From an uncultured Candidatus Melainabacteria bacterium (GTDB lineage: Bacteria > Cyanobacteriota > Vampirovibrionia > Gastranaerophilales > Gastranaerophilaceae), in the NCBI GenBank assembly GCA_934717855.1, contig CAKUZI010000019.1, forward strand, positions 1 through 11,921: a stretch of DNA of 11,921 bases, written 5' to 3'. Made by a program: the position numbers and the translations under genes. The notes beneath the pieces were generated by a model that saw nothing but the letters and a program-made list of their open reading frames with translations, was not told where the DNA came from and made no database searches. Shown one piece after another: positions 6,252-11,921 of the stretch. Numbering within the stretch: the stretch's first letter is position 1; each line of letters begins with the position of its first letter.

Positions 6252-6283
6252 ATTTAATTTATTCCTTTTAAATTCTTTGGTTG

Positions 6284-6331
6284 GTCATTCTGAGCATTAG
6301 CGAAGAATTTCACTATATGACTCAGAATGAC
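6284..6331. repeat. Palindromic repeat GTCATTCTGAG / CTCAGAATGAC
   Basis: Perfect 11-bp inverted arms (6284-6294 and 6321-6331) enclose a 26-nt centre containing AGCGAAGAATTT. It fills most of the 96-nt gap between gatB and the SIS gene. Motifs of this kind are scattered in many bacterial genomes. There is no T run on the minus strand, so it is not a standard terminator for gatB. Confidence 0.65.
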
Positions 6332-6347
6332 GTTTTACCTTAGAATT

Positions 6348-7790
6348 TTAACCTAAAATATCTCTCAAAATTTCGTTAACTGCTTTAGGGTTTGCTCTAC
6401 CCTTAGTCTCTTTCATAACTTGACCAATGAAGAAGCCTAATAGGTTGTTTTTACCGTTTTTGTAAGCCTGAACTTCGTTTGGATGAGCATCAACGATTTT
6501 TTGAGCGATTTCTTTAATCGCTCCTGTGTCAGAAATTTGGCTTAAGCCACGTTTTTCAACGATTTCTGAAGCTTTCGAGCCATCTTTCATCATATCGATA
6601 ATGATTTGTTTACCGATGTTGTTAGAAATTGTGTTCTTTTCAATCAAAGAAATTAATTCAACAAGGTTTTCAGGAGTTAATTTTGTATCTGTAATTTCTT
6701 GTTTTTGTTCTTTTAAGTATGCTGTGATTTCGCCCATAATAAAGTTAACGGCGATTTTTGGAGAAGCGCCAAGTTTTAGAACTTCGTCAAAGAACAATGC
6801 CAATCCCATTTGTTCAACAATAACAGACGCGTCATATTCGCTTAAGCCTAATGACATGTAGCGTTCACGTTTTGCTTGAGGAAGCTCTGGCATTTTGTCT
6901 TTGATTTCTTTAACCCATTCTCTTGAAATTTTTAAAGGCATTAAATCAGGTTCTGGGAAGTATCTGTAATCGTGAGCATCTTCTTTCCCACGCATAGAAC
7001 GAGTTTCTCGAGAATTGTCATCCCAAAGTCTTGTTTCTTGAACAACTTTGCCACCCTCTTCAACAATTTCTATTTGTCTGTCTATTTCATATTCGATGGC
7101 TCTTTGTAAAGCTGAAAAACTGTTTACATTCTTGATTTCAGCACGTGTTCCGAATTCTTTAGAACCCTTTGGCATAATAGAAATGTTTGCGTCACATCTC
7201 ATTGATCCTTCTTCCAAGTTGCCGTCGCAAACACCGATGTAGCGAACGATGTTTCTCAATTCTTCCATGTAATTTCTAGCTTCTTCTGAAGATCTCATAT
7301 CAGGTTCAGATACGATTTCCAAAAGCGGAGTTCCGGCTCTGTTTAAGTCGACTAGAGAATATGAAGAACCTGCGAGTCCGTCTGCGCCTGCGTGAACAAG
7401 TTTTCCTGCATCTTCTTCCAAGTGAGCACGAGTGATGCCAATTCTTTTCCCTTTTACGTCTAAATAGCCGTTTACGCAAATTGGTTCATCATATTGAGAA
7501 ATTTGATAACCTTTTGGGAGATCCGGATAAAAATATTGTTTTCTGTCGAACTTACATCTTTCAGGAATTTCGCAATTAAGTGCCAATCCTGTCAAGATGC
7601 CCATATTAACACATTCTTTGTTAAGAACAGGCAAAACTCCAGGCATACCCAACGTAATAGGGCTGGTTTCTGAGTTTGGTTCTTTCCCGAATTCGCAACC
7701 GTCGGGTGCGAAAATTTTTGATTTGGTTTTAAGTTGTGCGTGAACTTCTAAACCAATTACGACTTCATATTTATCTCTCAAGTCTTCCAT
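6348..7790 (-). CDS. gatB: Asp/Glu-tRNA(Asn/Gln) amidotransferase subunit B
   Basis: Subunit B of the GatCAB amidotransferase, which converts Glu-tRNA-Gln (and Asp-tRNA-Asn) to the amide form using ammonia from GatA; GatB holds the kinase/transamidase site and binds the tRNA. The 480-residue length is normal. Motifs are IGLEVHAQL (12-20), FDRKQYFYPDLPKGYQISQY (81-100), HLEEDAGK (123-130), DLNRAGTPLLEIVSEPD (148-164) and GSMRCDAN (195-202), with a YqeY-like tRNA-binding tail ending GRANPKAVNEILRDIL. The frame extends 12 codons upstream to 7826, but AAAGGAG lies 7 nt before 7790 and the family begins at YEVVIGLEVH, so 7790 is chosen. gatA and gatC are not in this window. The organism probably makes Gln-tRNA indirectly. 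Confidence 0.96.
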   Translation of the reverse strand: MEDLRDKYEVVIGLEVHAQLKTKSKIFAPDGCEFGKEPNSETSPITLGMPGVLPVLNKECVNMGILTGLALNCEIPERCKFDRKQYFYPDLPKGYQISQYDEPICVNGYLDVKGKRIGITRAHLEEDAGKLVHAGADGLAGSSYSLVDLNRAGTPLLEIVSEPDMRSSEEARNYMEELRNIVRYIGVCDGNLEEGSMRCDANISIMPKGSKEFGTRAEIKNVNSFSALQRAIEYEIDRQIEIVEEGGKVVQETRLWDDNSRETRSMRGKEDAHDYRYFPEPDLMPLKISREWVKEIKDKMPELPQAKRERYMSLGLSEYDASVIVEQMGLALFFDEVLKLGASPKIAVNFIMGEITAYLKEQKQEITDTKLTPENLVELISLIEKNTISNNIGKQIIIDMMKDGSKASEIVEKRGLSQISDTGAIKEIAQKIVDAHPNEVQAYKNGKNNLLGFFIGQVMKETKGRANPKAVNEILRDILG

Positions 7791-7808
7791 TATTTTCTCC
7801 TTTTTATT

Positions 7809-7920
7809 AAAGACGTTAAGTTGCAAGGTCGTTAAGACTATAAGTTCATATTGTTAGGTTGGTTTTTATGATTTTATGAAAATTGAAAAGGACTTAACGT
7901 CTTATCGCCTTAACGTCTTA
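7809..7920. repeat. Imperfect inverted repeat of GACGTTAAG units filling the folP-gatB gap
   Basis: Thirty bases at 7809-7838 (AAAGACGTTAAG, then GTCGTTAAGAC) match the reverse complement of 7891-7920 at roughly three quarters of positions. The right arm is two 16-bp units (TTAACGTCTTATCGCC, TTAACGTCTTAGCGAC) and runs a few bases past 7920. A 52-nt centre separates the arms. It overlaps the folP stop codon and the last few folP codons. Confidence 0.65.
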
Positions 7921-9090
7921 GCGACTTAATCTTACCATAAACATACTCATCAAATCAATCAATTTCTTATGCATTTTTACATTGTGAACTCTTATGTAAT
8001 CGACATTTCTTTCTATTGCAAGTGCGTTGAGTGCTGTTGTGTAAATATCTTTGTCTAAGTTATCTGCGTTTTGCATATTCAACAAGCTTTTTCGAGAAAT
8101 TCCAAGCATTAGAGGACAACCCAAACTTTGGAATTCTTCAACCCGACGGATAATTTCAAAGTTATTTTCTCTTGTTTTCCCAAAACCAATCCCCGGGTCA
8201 ATAATTATATTTTCGATGCCTTTTGAATGTGCAAATTCAATTTTTTTGCGCAAATTCAAAAAAATTTCTTCAATCAAATCTGTGTATTCAGGGGAATTTT
8301 GCATATTTTCCGGTGTGCCTTTTGAGTGTTGAATTATTATTGGCACATTGTATTTTGCGATAACATCTACCATTTTTTCGTCATAGTCGAATCCTGAAAC
8401 GTCGTTAATAATGTTTGCACCGGCTTTTATGCATTCTTCCGCAACTTCTGCACTGCGAGTGTCAATACTTAGTGGAATTTTGCCTTTTGCAAAATCAATA
8501 ATAGGCAAAAGTTTTTCTAATTGGTCTTTTGAAGAAACCGCTTGCGAGTATGGTTTGGTAGATTCTGCACCAATGTCGATAATATCAGCTCCATCATTAA
8601 TTAATTCTAATAAATGTTCTTTGGCTTTTTCAAAATCATTGAACATTCCGCCGTCAGAAAAGGAATTTGGAGTAAAGTTAAGAATACCTACGAGTTGAGT
8701 CCCTCCACTCCTCGAAATTAAAGATTTCGGTCCTCCCTCAAGGGGAGTACATAATTTTTCAAACTCTTCTCCGAGTTTTTTCAACCCAAACGGCTGAAAC
8801 TTCAGTTTTTCTGCAACTTTTTTTATTTGCGAAATACTTCCTCCCAAAATACAATTTGAGCATTCAATTTTACCGGTGATTACTTCTCTATGCGTTGCGC
8901 AATCGCATCCGACAGAAATGGCGGTTTGTTTGATTATGTTTGCCATTGCAGGGGTAAGAGAATATATTTTAATGTTTTTGTATTCGAATTTTTCTTTAGC
9001 TTTGTGTGTGTAAGATTTGTCGAAGCCAATTTTTTTTAATTCGTTTTCAATATTAGTATTTTTAATTTGTCTCAAAATAAAATCGTGCAT
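7918..9090 (-). CDS. folP: Dihydropteroate synthase with N-terminal extension
   Basis: Folate-pathway enzyme joining p-aminobenzoate to 6-hydroxymethyl-dihydropterin diphosphate; the sulfonamide target. The 390 residues exceed the usual 270-285. Residues 1-113 are an extra domain (SLTPAMANIIKQTAISVG, EKLKFQPFGLKKLGEEF) seen in a subset of bacterial DHPS. The TIM-barrel follows: NFTPNSFSDGG (138-148), GAESTKP (174-180), SIDT (208-211), NDVSG (229-233), DPGIGFGKT (298-306), SRK (332-334) and RVHNV (367-371). Two positions differ from consensus: TPN for TPD, and RVHNV for RVHDV. Residues 114-130, CTPLEGGPKSLISRSGG, sit between the domains and are encoded by a stem-loop repeat. The last three residues, LSR, come from another repeat. 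The ATG lacks a ribosome binding site and lies in a hairpin, so the start is less certain than the rest. Confidence 0.93.
   Translation of the reverse strand: MHDFILRQIKNTNIENELKKIGFDKSYTHKAKEKFEYKNIKIYSLTPAMANIIKQTAISVGCDCATHREVITGKIECSNCILGGSISQIKKVAEKLKFQPFGLKKLGEEFEKLCTPLEGGPKSLISRSGGTQLVGILNFTPNSFSDGGMFNDFEKAKEHLLELINDGADIIDIGAESTKPYSQAVSSKDQLEKLLPIIDFAKGKIPLSIDTRSAEVAEECIKAGANIINDVSGFDYDEKMVDVIAKYNVPIIIQHSKGTPENMQNSPEYTDLIEEIFLNLRKKIEFAHSKGIENIIIDPGIGFGKTRENNFEIIRRVEEFQSLGCPLMLGISRKSLLNMQNADNLDKDIYTTALNALAIERNVDYIRVHNVKMHKKLIDLMSMFMVRLSR
8697..8751 (-). repeat. Palindromic repeat inserted in frame in folP
   Basis: Within the coding strand the stretch reads CTCCCCTTGAGGGAGG, then a hairpin CGAAAT/ATTTCG (8713-8718 and 8724-8729), then GAGGAGTGGAGGGACT. 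It is rich in GGAG/CTCC blocks and inverted pairs, unlike its surroundings. It encodes CTPLEGGPKSLISRSGG without interrupting the frame. Repeat identity is inferred from structure and composition; only one copy is in this window. Confidence 0.6.
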
Positions 9091-9112
9091 AGCATTAGCT
9101 TAGCACGATTTT
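9079..9112. promoter_or_regulatory. 10-bp hairpin over the folP start codon
   Basis: AAAATCGTGC (9079-9088) and GCACGATTTT (9103-9112) are perfect inverted arms. On the minus strand the downstream arm begins at the G of the folP ATG and covers the next codons. It could hide the start codon from ribosomes, or act as a terminator for the genes upstream. The plus strand has six T after the stem, but no gene there needs it. Confidence 0.5.
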
Positions 9113-9131
9113 TTGTATAAAACAATATTAA

Positions 9132-9620
9132 TTAATCTCTATGGGTATGTTTTTCAATAGCATCGGTAGTGACTTTGCCGATATCTGATAAGCCAGAAAT
9201 TAATGTTACGATACCAAAGCCGTATCCAAGAGTGCCTGCTCCAAATTTAAACAATTTACTGTTTACTAGAGGTTTAAGAAATTTTGAATTTTGAAGATTT
9301 TTGCCCCAATTTAGAATAGCGTTTTTAGCCCATCTTGTGTTTTCAATGACTTTTCCCCACAACCCTTTTGTTTGTTTGGCTACATTCGATGCGGTTTTAG
9401 CTGAAGTTGTAATCCCGTTGGTAACTTTTGACGCAGAGCTAAACATGTCAAAACCGGATCTGGTTGCTTTAGTTTTTGCAACAGATGCTGTTGTCGCAGC
9501 AATTGCACCACCGCCGGTTACGACTTTTTTGTCTCTGTCTTTTTCTTCTTGAGTGCGAATTCGGCGTAATTTGTTGTGTCTGCTTGTAAATGTAACATTT
9601 TCATTTAATGAAATAGTCAT
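9132..9620 (-). CDS. Unknown Gly/Ala-rich protein, paralogue of the gene upstream
   Basis: A 162-residue protein of a family I do not recognise. Order of parts: an N-terminal NVTFTSRHNK (8-17), a short charged stretch EEKDRDKK, a Gly/Ala-rich patch VTGGGAIAATTASVA (34-48), a Ser/Thr/Ala/Lys region, LWGK at 87-90, WGKNLQNSKFLKPLV (105-119), and a hydrophobic Gly-rich C-terminal segment FGAGTLGYGFGIVTLISGLSD (126-145) that could enter a membrane. There are no cysteines and no signal peptide. The ATG overlaps the stop of the upstream gene (TAATG) and AAAGGA lies 9 nt before it, so the two are translationally linked. It shares motif order with that neighbour, including a 15-residue block aligned without gaps. 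It is basic overall, and its function is unknown. Confidence 0.75.
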   Translation of the reverse strand: MTISLNENVTFTSRHNKLRRIRTQEEKDRDKKVVTGGGAIAATTASVAKTKATRSGFDMFSSASKVTNGITTSAKTASNVAKQTKGLWGKVIENTRWAKNAILNWGKNLQNSKFLKPLVNSKLFKFGAGTLGYGFGIVTLISGLSDIGKVTTDAIEKHTHRD

Positions 9621-10318
9621 TAGTCAGCATCCTTTTCACTTTGTTCTTTCAAAGCAGTTACGCCGGAAGCAATACCGCCGGAAGCCCCAACAGTATTAAC
9701 TGTCGCTTTTTCATAAGTTTCTTTTTTTACACTTTTGATTTTGCCAAGTACCCAATCAATACCTTTTTTGATTTTTTGGTTAACTGTTCCTAAAAATTCT
9801 TTAGTGGCTTTTAAACCTTTTACAATCGGTTTTCCTACTTTTGTCTCAGCAAATTTTGCACCCCATTTGTTAAATTTTTCTTTTGGAGTTGTGTAAACTT
9901 TTGTTTTTGTGAATTTTTCCCAAAGAGTATGAGCCTCGTTTTTCACTGTATTGTATGCACTACTAAAATCTTTTTTGATTTTAACTACGGCTTTAGCTTT
10001 ATTCAATGCTTTAAAACCTTGGATAGATTTTTTAGCTCCCCAACCGGTAGCCATTCCGCCTAAAATACCACCTGTAACTATAGCACCGCCTTTAATAAGT
10101 TTTTGAGCGGTTTTAGGCAAATGCAAATCTTTGTCTTTTGCCATGTTTTCAAATTCATCGCGTTGCTCTTCAAGTTCTTCTTTCGCGCGGTTATAAGTGT
10201 CTTCGTTTTCGAATAAGTCGTCATCAAAATAATCTTCGTTTGAAGATTCTATTCTGTTATTTCTAGCGCTAAATGCAGGCTTGTAATTTGTCGAAAAGTT
10301 CGGTTGAATTGTTAACAT
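9620..10318 (-). CDS. Unknown Lys-rich protein with glycine-zipper-like segment
   Basis: A 232-residue protein without recognisable homology. It has an N-terminal PAFSARNNR (15-23), a strongly acidic helical stretch (about 26-62, EDYFDDDLFENED, KEELEEQRDEFENMAKD), and a Gly-rich hydrophobic segment GGAIVTGGILGGMATGWG (77-94) resembling a glycine zipper. A long Lys-rich middle contains LWEK (132-135) and WGAKFAETKVGKPIV (152-166). The C-terminus is Gly/Ala-rich, GASGGIASGVTAL (210-222). There are no cysteines and no Sec signal. GGAG lies 7 nt before the ATG, a good ribosome binding site. It is the first gene of a two-gene unit with the overlapping paralogue downstream. A membrane-associated or envelope role is possible from the Gly-rich segments, but nothing identifies it. 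Confidence 0.75.
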   Translation of the reverse strand: MLTIQPNFSTNYKPAFSARNNRIESSNEDYFDDDLFENEDTYNRAKEELEEQRDEFENMAKDKDLHLPKTAQKLIKGGAIVTGGILGGMATGWGAKKSIQGFKALNKAKAVVKIKKDFSSAYNTVKNEAHTLWEKFTKTKVYTTPKEKFNKWGAKFAETKVGKPIVKGLKATKEFLGTVNQKIKKGIDWVLGKIKSVKKETYEKATVNTVGASGGIASGVTALKEQSEKDAD

Positions 10319-10447
10319 ATATTTTCTCCGTTAAAATCTTTCACGATTGTAATACACGTAAAGAAAATTTCTTGCTGTTTTATTAACAAATCGTTACAAA
10401 GTTTTTAGTTCACACACATATCTGTCTGAATTATTGCACATATTCGC

Positions 10448-11374
10448 TTATTTGTAAATATATTTACTTCCTTGAAATGAATTTCTTTTGATAAATTCTC
10501 TGTCAATTTTGTTCAGACAATCGAATTTTTTAGAAAGCCAAAGAGGAGCAATAAGTTCTGAACTTAAGCCATTTCCTGCAAGGCGGTGAATTGTAGTTGT
10601 TTTTGGTAGATATTCAAGGAAATCACAAACAGTTTGGACGTATTCATCTTCGTCCATAAAAGAAATTCCGCCGTCATTATAAATTTTTGCAAGTTTTGTT
10701 CCCTCAAGAGCGCAAAGCATATGGATTTTCACCCCGTCAACCCCGAGTTCTGCAAGTTTTTGAGCTGTTTGCATAATCTCATCGTGCGTTTCCCAAAGCC
10801 CAAAAATAACGTGCACACAAACATTTAGTCCTGCATTTTTTGTTTTTTCATAAGCTTTTAAAAAACATTCAAAATCGTGACCGCGATTGATTTTTTCGAG
10901 AGTTTTGTCATGAATTGATTGAAGTCCGTATTCAATCCAAGTATAATAATCATCTTTGTAAGAAGATATTAACTTTATTTTGTCATCGTCAATACAATCC
11001 GGACGGGTTCCGATAGAAATCCCAACGACATCAGGGTGGTTAAGTGCGGAGTTATATATTTTTTTAAGTTCATTCACGGGTTTGTATGTATTTGAATATG
11101 CTTGAAAATAAGACATAAATTTTTGAGCTTTAAACCGATTTTTTAAAGTATCTGCTCCGATTTTTACTTGTTCTTCTATTGGTAAAAGTTTTGAATGCGC
11201 TTGTGAAAAACTTCCGCCCTCGTCGCAAAAAATACATCCGCCGGTTGAAATTTTCCCGTCTCTATTGGGACACGAAAAACCAGCGTCAAGAGTTATTTTG
11301 TAAACCTTGGCGCCAAATTTGTTTTTTAAATGTGCGCTATATTGATTATAGCGTTTATCGGTGTTGTTGAACAA
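10448..11374 (-). CDS. Radical SAM protein, TIGR01212/YhcC family
   Basis: A 308-residue iron-sulfur protein of the YhcC-like radical SAM family, normal length. The N-terminal RYNQYSAHLKNKFGAKVYKI and the cluster motif C35-PNRDGKISTGG-C47-IF-C50 match the family's CX11CX2C arrangement binding the 4Fe-4S cluster that cleaves S-adenosylmethionine. Later blocks include SIGTRPDCIDDDKI, WIEYGLQSIHDKTLEKINRGH and VHVIFGLWETHDEI, as in Elp3-like radical SAM domains. The family's reaction is not firmly established; a tRNA-modification-type role has been considered. The start is unusual: TTG at 11374, since an in-frame stop lies six codons upstream and the next Met is residue 88. A run of eight G just before the TTG is the only ribosome-binding-site-like sequence. 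Confidence 0.9.
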   Translation of the reverse strand: MFNNTDKRYNQYSAHLKNKFGAKVYKITLDAGFSCPNRDGKISTGGCIFCDEGGSFSQAHSKLLPIEEQVKIGADTLKNRFKAQKFMSYFQAYSNTYKPVNELKKIYNSALNHPDVVGISIGTRPDCIDDDKIKLISSYKDDYYTWIEYGLQSIHDKTLEKINRGHDFECFLKAYEKTKNAGLNVCVHVIFGLWETHDEIMQTAQKLAELGVDGVKIHMLCALEGTKLAKIYNDGGISFMDEDEYVQTVCDFLEYLPKTTTIHRLAGNGLSSELIAPLWLSKKFDCLNKIDREFIKRNSFQGSKYIYK

Positions 11375-11378
11375 GTTG

Positions 11379-11386
11379 CCCCCCCC
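11379..11386. repeat. Homopolymer C8 (G8 on the coding strand) before the radical SAM start codon
   Basis: Eight consecutive G on the minus strand end 4 nt before the TTG start. G-runs can pair with the CCUCC of 16S rRNA. Tract length would change spacing to the start codon, so this could be a slippage-prone site or an assembly artefact. Confidence 0.5.
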
Positions 11387-11410
11387 GCCTTAAATAATTG
11401 AAAATATATT

Positions 11411-11430
11411 GGCGGGATAGTGATCCCGCC
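11411..11430. repeat. Hairpin GGCGGGAT / ATCCCGCC between zinc-ribbon and radical SAM genes
   Basis: Perfect 8-bp GC-rich arms around AGTG. On the minus strand the stem is followed by AATATATTTTC, a weak U-rich tail, so it may reduce read-through from the zinc-ribbon gene. GC content is far above the surroundings, and the shape resembles dispersed mini-repeats. Confidence 0.55.
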
Positions 11431-11451
11431 CTACAAGTTTATCTTAAAGTT

Positions 11452-11619
11452 TTATTTGTTTTCTTCTTCGTCATAAATAGGATAAACGTAGTGTTCACCA
11501 CAGTTTGGGCAAACTACTTCTTGTTGTTTCCCGTCTTCAAGTTTTGCTACTTCAAACAATGTTTTGCAACCTGATTGAACGCATCTGATTGCCCAGCTTG
11601 GTCTTATTAATCTTGCCAT
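11452..11619 (-). CDS. Small zinc-ribbon protein, 55 residues
   Basis: A short gene starting at the ATG 11619 with AAGGGG about 8 nt upstream, and a promoter-like pair further up. The product begins MARLIRPSWAIRCVQSGC, carries two Cys pairs, C13-X4-C18 and C37-X2-C40 (VVCPNCGEHYVYP), and ends in an acidic tail DEEENK. The arrangement is that of a zinc ribbon, likely one bound Zn. No specific family is recognised; partners could be RNA, DNA or protein. It lies 77 nt upstream of the radical SAM gene on the same strand, with a GC-rich hairpin and G8 tract between them. Good codon structure and a clean ribosome binding site support it as real despite its size. Confidence 0.8.
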   Translation of the reverse strand: MARLIRPSWAIRCVQSGCKTLFEVAKLEDGKQQEVVCPNCGEHYVYPIYDEEENK

Positions 11620-11650
11620 AATTTTTCCCCTTTTTTACTATTACAAAAGT

Positions 11651-11679
11651 ATTTTATCATTTTTAAATTCTTAATGCAA
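11651..11679 (-). promoter_or_regulatory. Candidate promoter of the zinc-ribbon gene
   Basis: On the minus strand TTGCAT (11679-11674), a 17-nt spacer and TAAAAT (11656-11651) give a plausible sigma-70 promoter, with start near 11644 and a leader of about 25 nt containing AAGGGG. Confidence 0.5.
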
Positions 11680-11755
11680 GTTATTAAGATTGTTTCAGAG
11701 AAAGTTGGTTAGTTATTAAAATTTTAAACTTTTTTACATTTGATTTTTTTATAAG

Positions 11756-11783
11756 TTGCAAAAAAATGAAAAAAGGGTATAAT
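11756..11783 (+). promoter_or_regulatory. Candidate promoter of the third prepilin-like gene
   Basis: TTGCAA (11756-11761), a 16-nt spacer and a perfect TATAAT (11778-11783). The leader of about 33 nt contains the 12-nt palindrome CAAAAATTTTTG (11801-11812) and AAAGGA before the ATG. Confidence 0.55.
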
Positions 11784-11823
11784 AAAAATGCAATAATGTT
11801 CAAAAATTTTTGGAAAGGATATT

Positions 11824-11921
11824 ATGAGAAAGAATAAATATACAGCATTTACGCTGGCTGAAATGATGGTTGTAATGCTTATTATGAGTATTATTTTGGC
11901 AGCAATGGCACCCGTAATGAC
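11824..11921 (+). CDS. Prepilin-like protein, N-terminal fragment cut by the window edge
   Basis: Thirty-two codons are visible: MRKNKYTA, then FTLAEMMVVMLIMSIILAAMAP. Prepilin peptidase cleavage is predicted between Ala8 and Phe9, with Glu13 at mature +5, then a hydrophobic helix. It is a third prepilin-like gene, but the sequence after FTLAE differs from the two others (MMVVMLIMSII against VLITLGI(I/V)G), so it belongs to another subgroup. AAAGGA lies 4 nt before the ATG. Only the signal and helix can be judged; the rest continues beyond the window. Confidence 0.85.
   Translation, partial: MRKNKYTAFTLAEMMVVMLIMSIILAAMAPVM

Noticed and set aside
7791..7826. An upstream start for gatB at 7826
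   Set aside because: It precedes a strong AAAGGAG site that serves 7790, and the extra residues are not part of the GatB family; part lies in a repeat.
9132..10318. A toxin-antitoxin or bacteriocin-immunity pair
   Set aside because: Overlap and small size fit, but the proteins are paralogous, lack any toxin or DNA-binding motif, and have no double-glycine leader.

Overview
This is an AT-rich chromosomal window from a bacterium with an outer membrane. It most resembles gut Melainabacteria (Gastranaerophilales, the non-photosynthetic sister group of Cyanobacteria). That placement is inferred from three scattered prepilin-like genes with the signal FTLAEVLITLGI(I/V)G, a kdsA gene (Kdo for LPS), a stand-alone pheS, a gatB and a dihydropteroate synthase with an extra N-terminal domain. 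No phage, transposase, CRISPR array, rRNA or tRNA gene is visible.

Layout. Bases 1-3460 read rightward: a prepilin-like protein, kdsA overlapping a metallo-beta-lactamase-fold hydrolase, then pheS behind a foldable leader and before a bidirectional terminator. Bases 3504-4652 hold a leftward prepilin-like gene and a rightward XRE-type regulator that diverge across a control region with two inverted repeats. Bases 4667-5183 are a compact module: a DUF559 endonuclease-like gene bracketed by about 70-bp inverted repeats. Bases 5193-9090 read leftward: a double-SIS sugar-phosphate isomerase, gatB and folP, separated by palindromic repeats. Bases 9132-10318 are two overlapping leftward genes of unknown function that appear to be paralogues. 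Bases 10448-11619 are a leftward radical-SAM protein (TIGR01212/YhcC type) and a 55-residue zinc-ribbon protein. The right edge cuts a third prepilin-like gene.

The genes are mostly housekeeping: LPS Kdo synthesis, Phe-tRNA charging, transamidation of misacylated tRNA, and folate synthesis. The less ordinary content lies between and inside them. At least five different palindromic or inverted-repeat families are present. One is translated in frame inside the FolP linker, and another supplies the FolP C-terminus. Two genes (kdsA and the DUF559 gene) have a TATAAT box exactly 6 nt before the ATG and no Shine-Dalgarno sequence, which suggests leaderless transcripts. The most novel candidates are the paralogous pair at 9132-10318, the in-frame repeat in folP, and the repeat-bracketed DUF559 gene.
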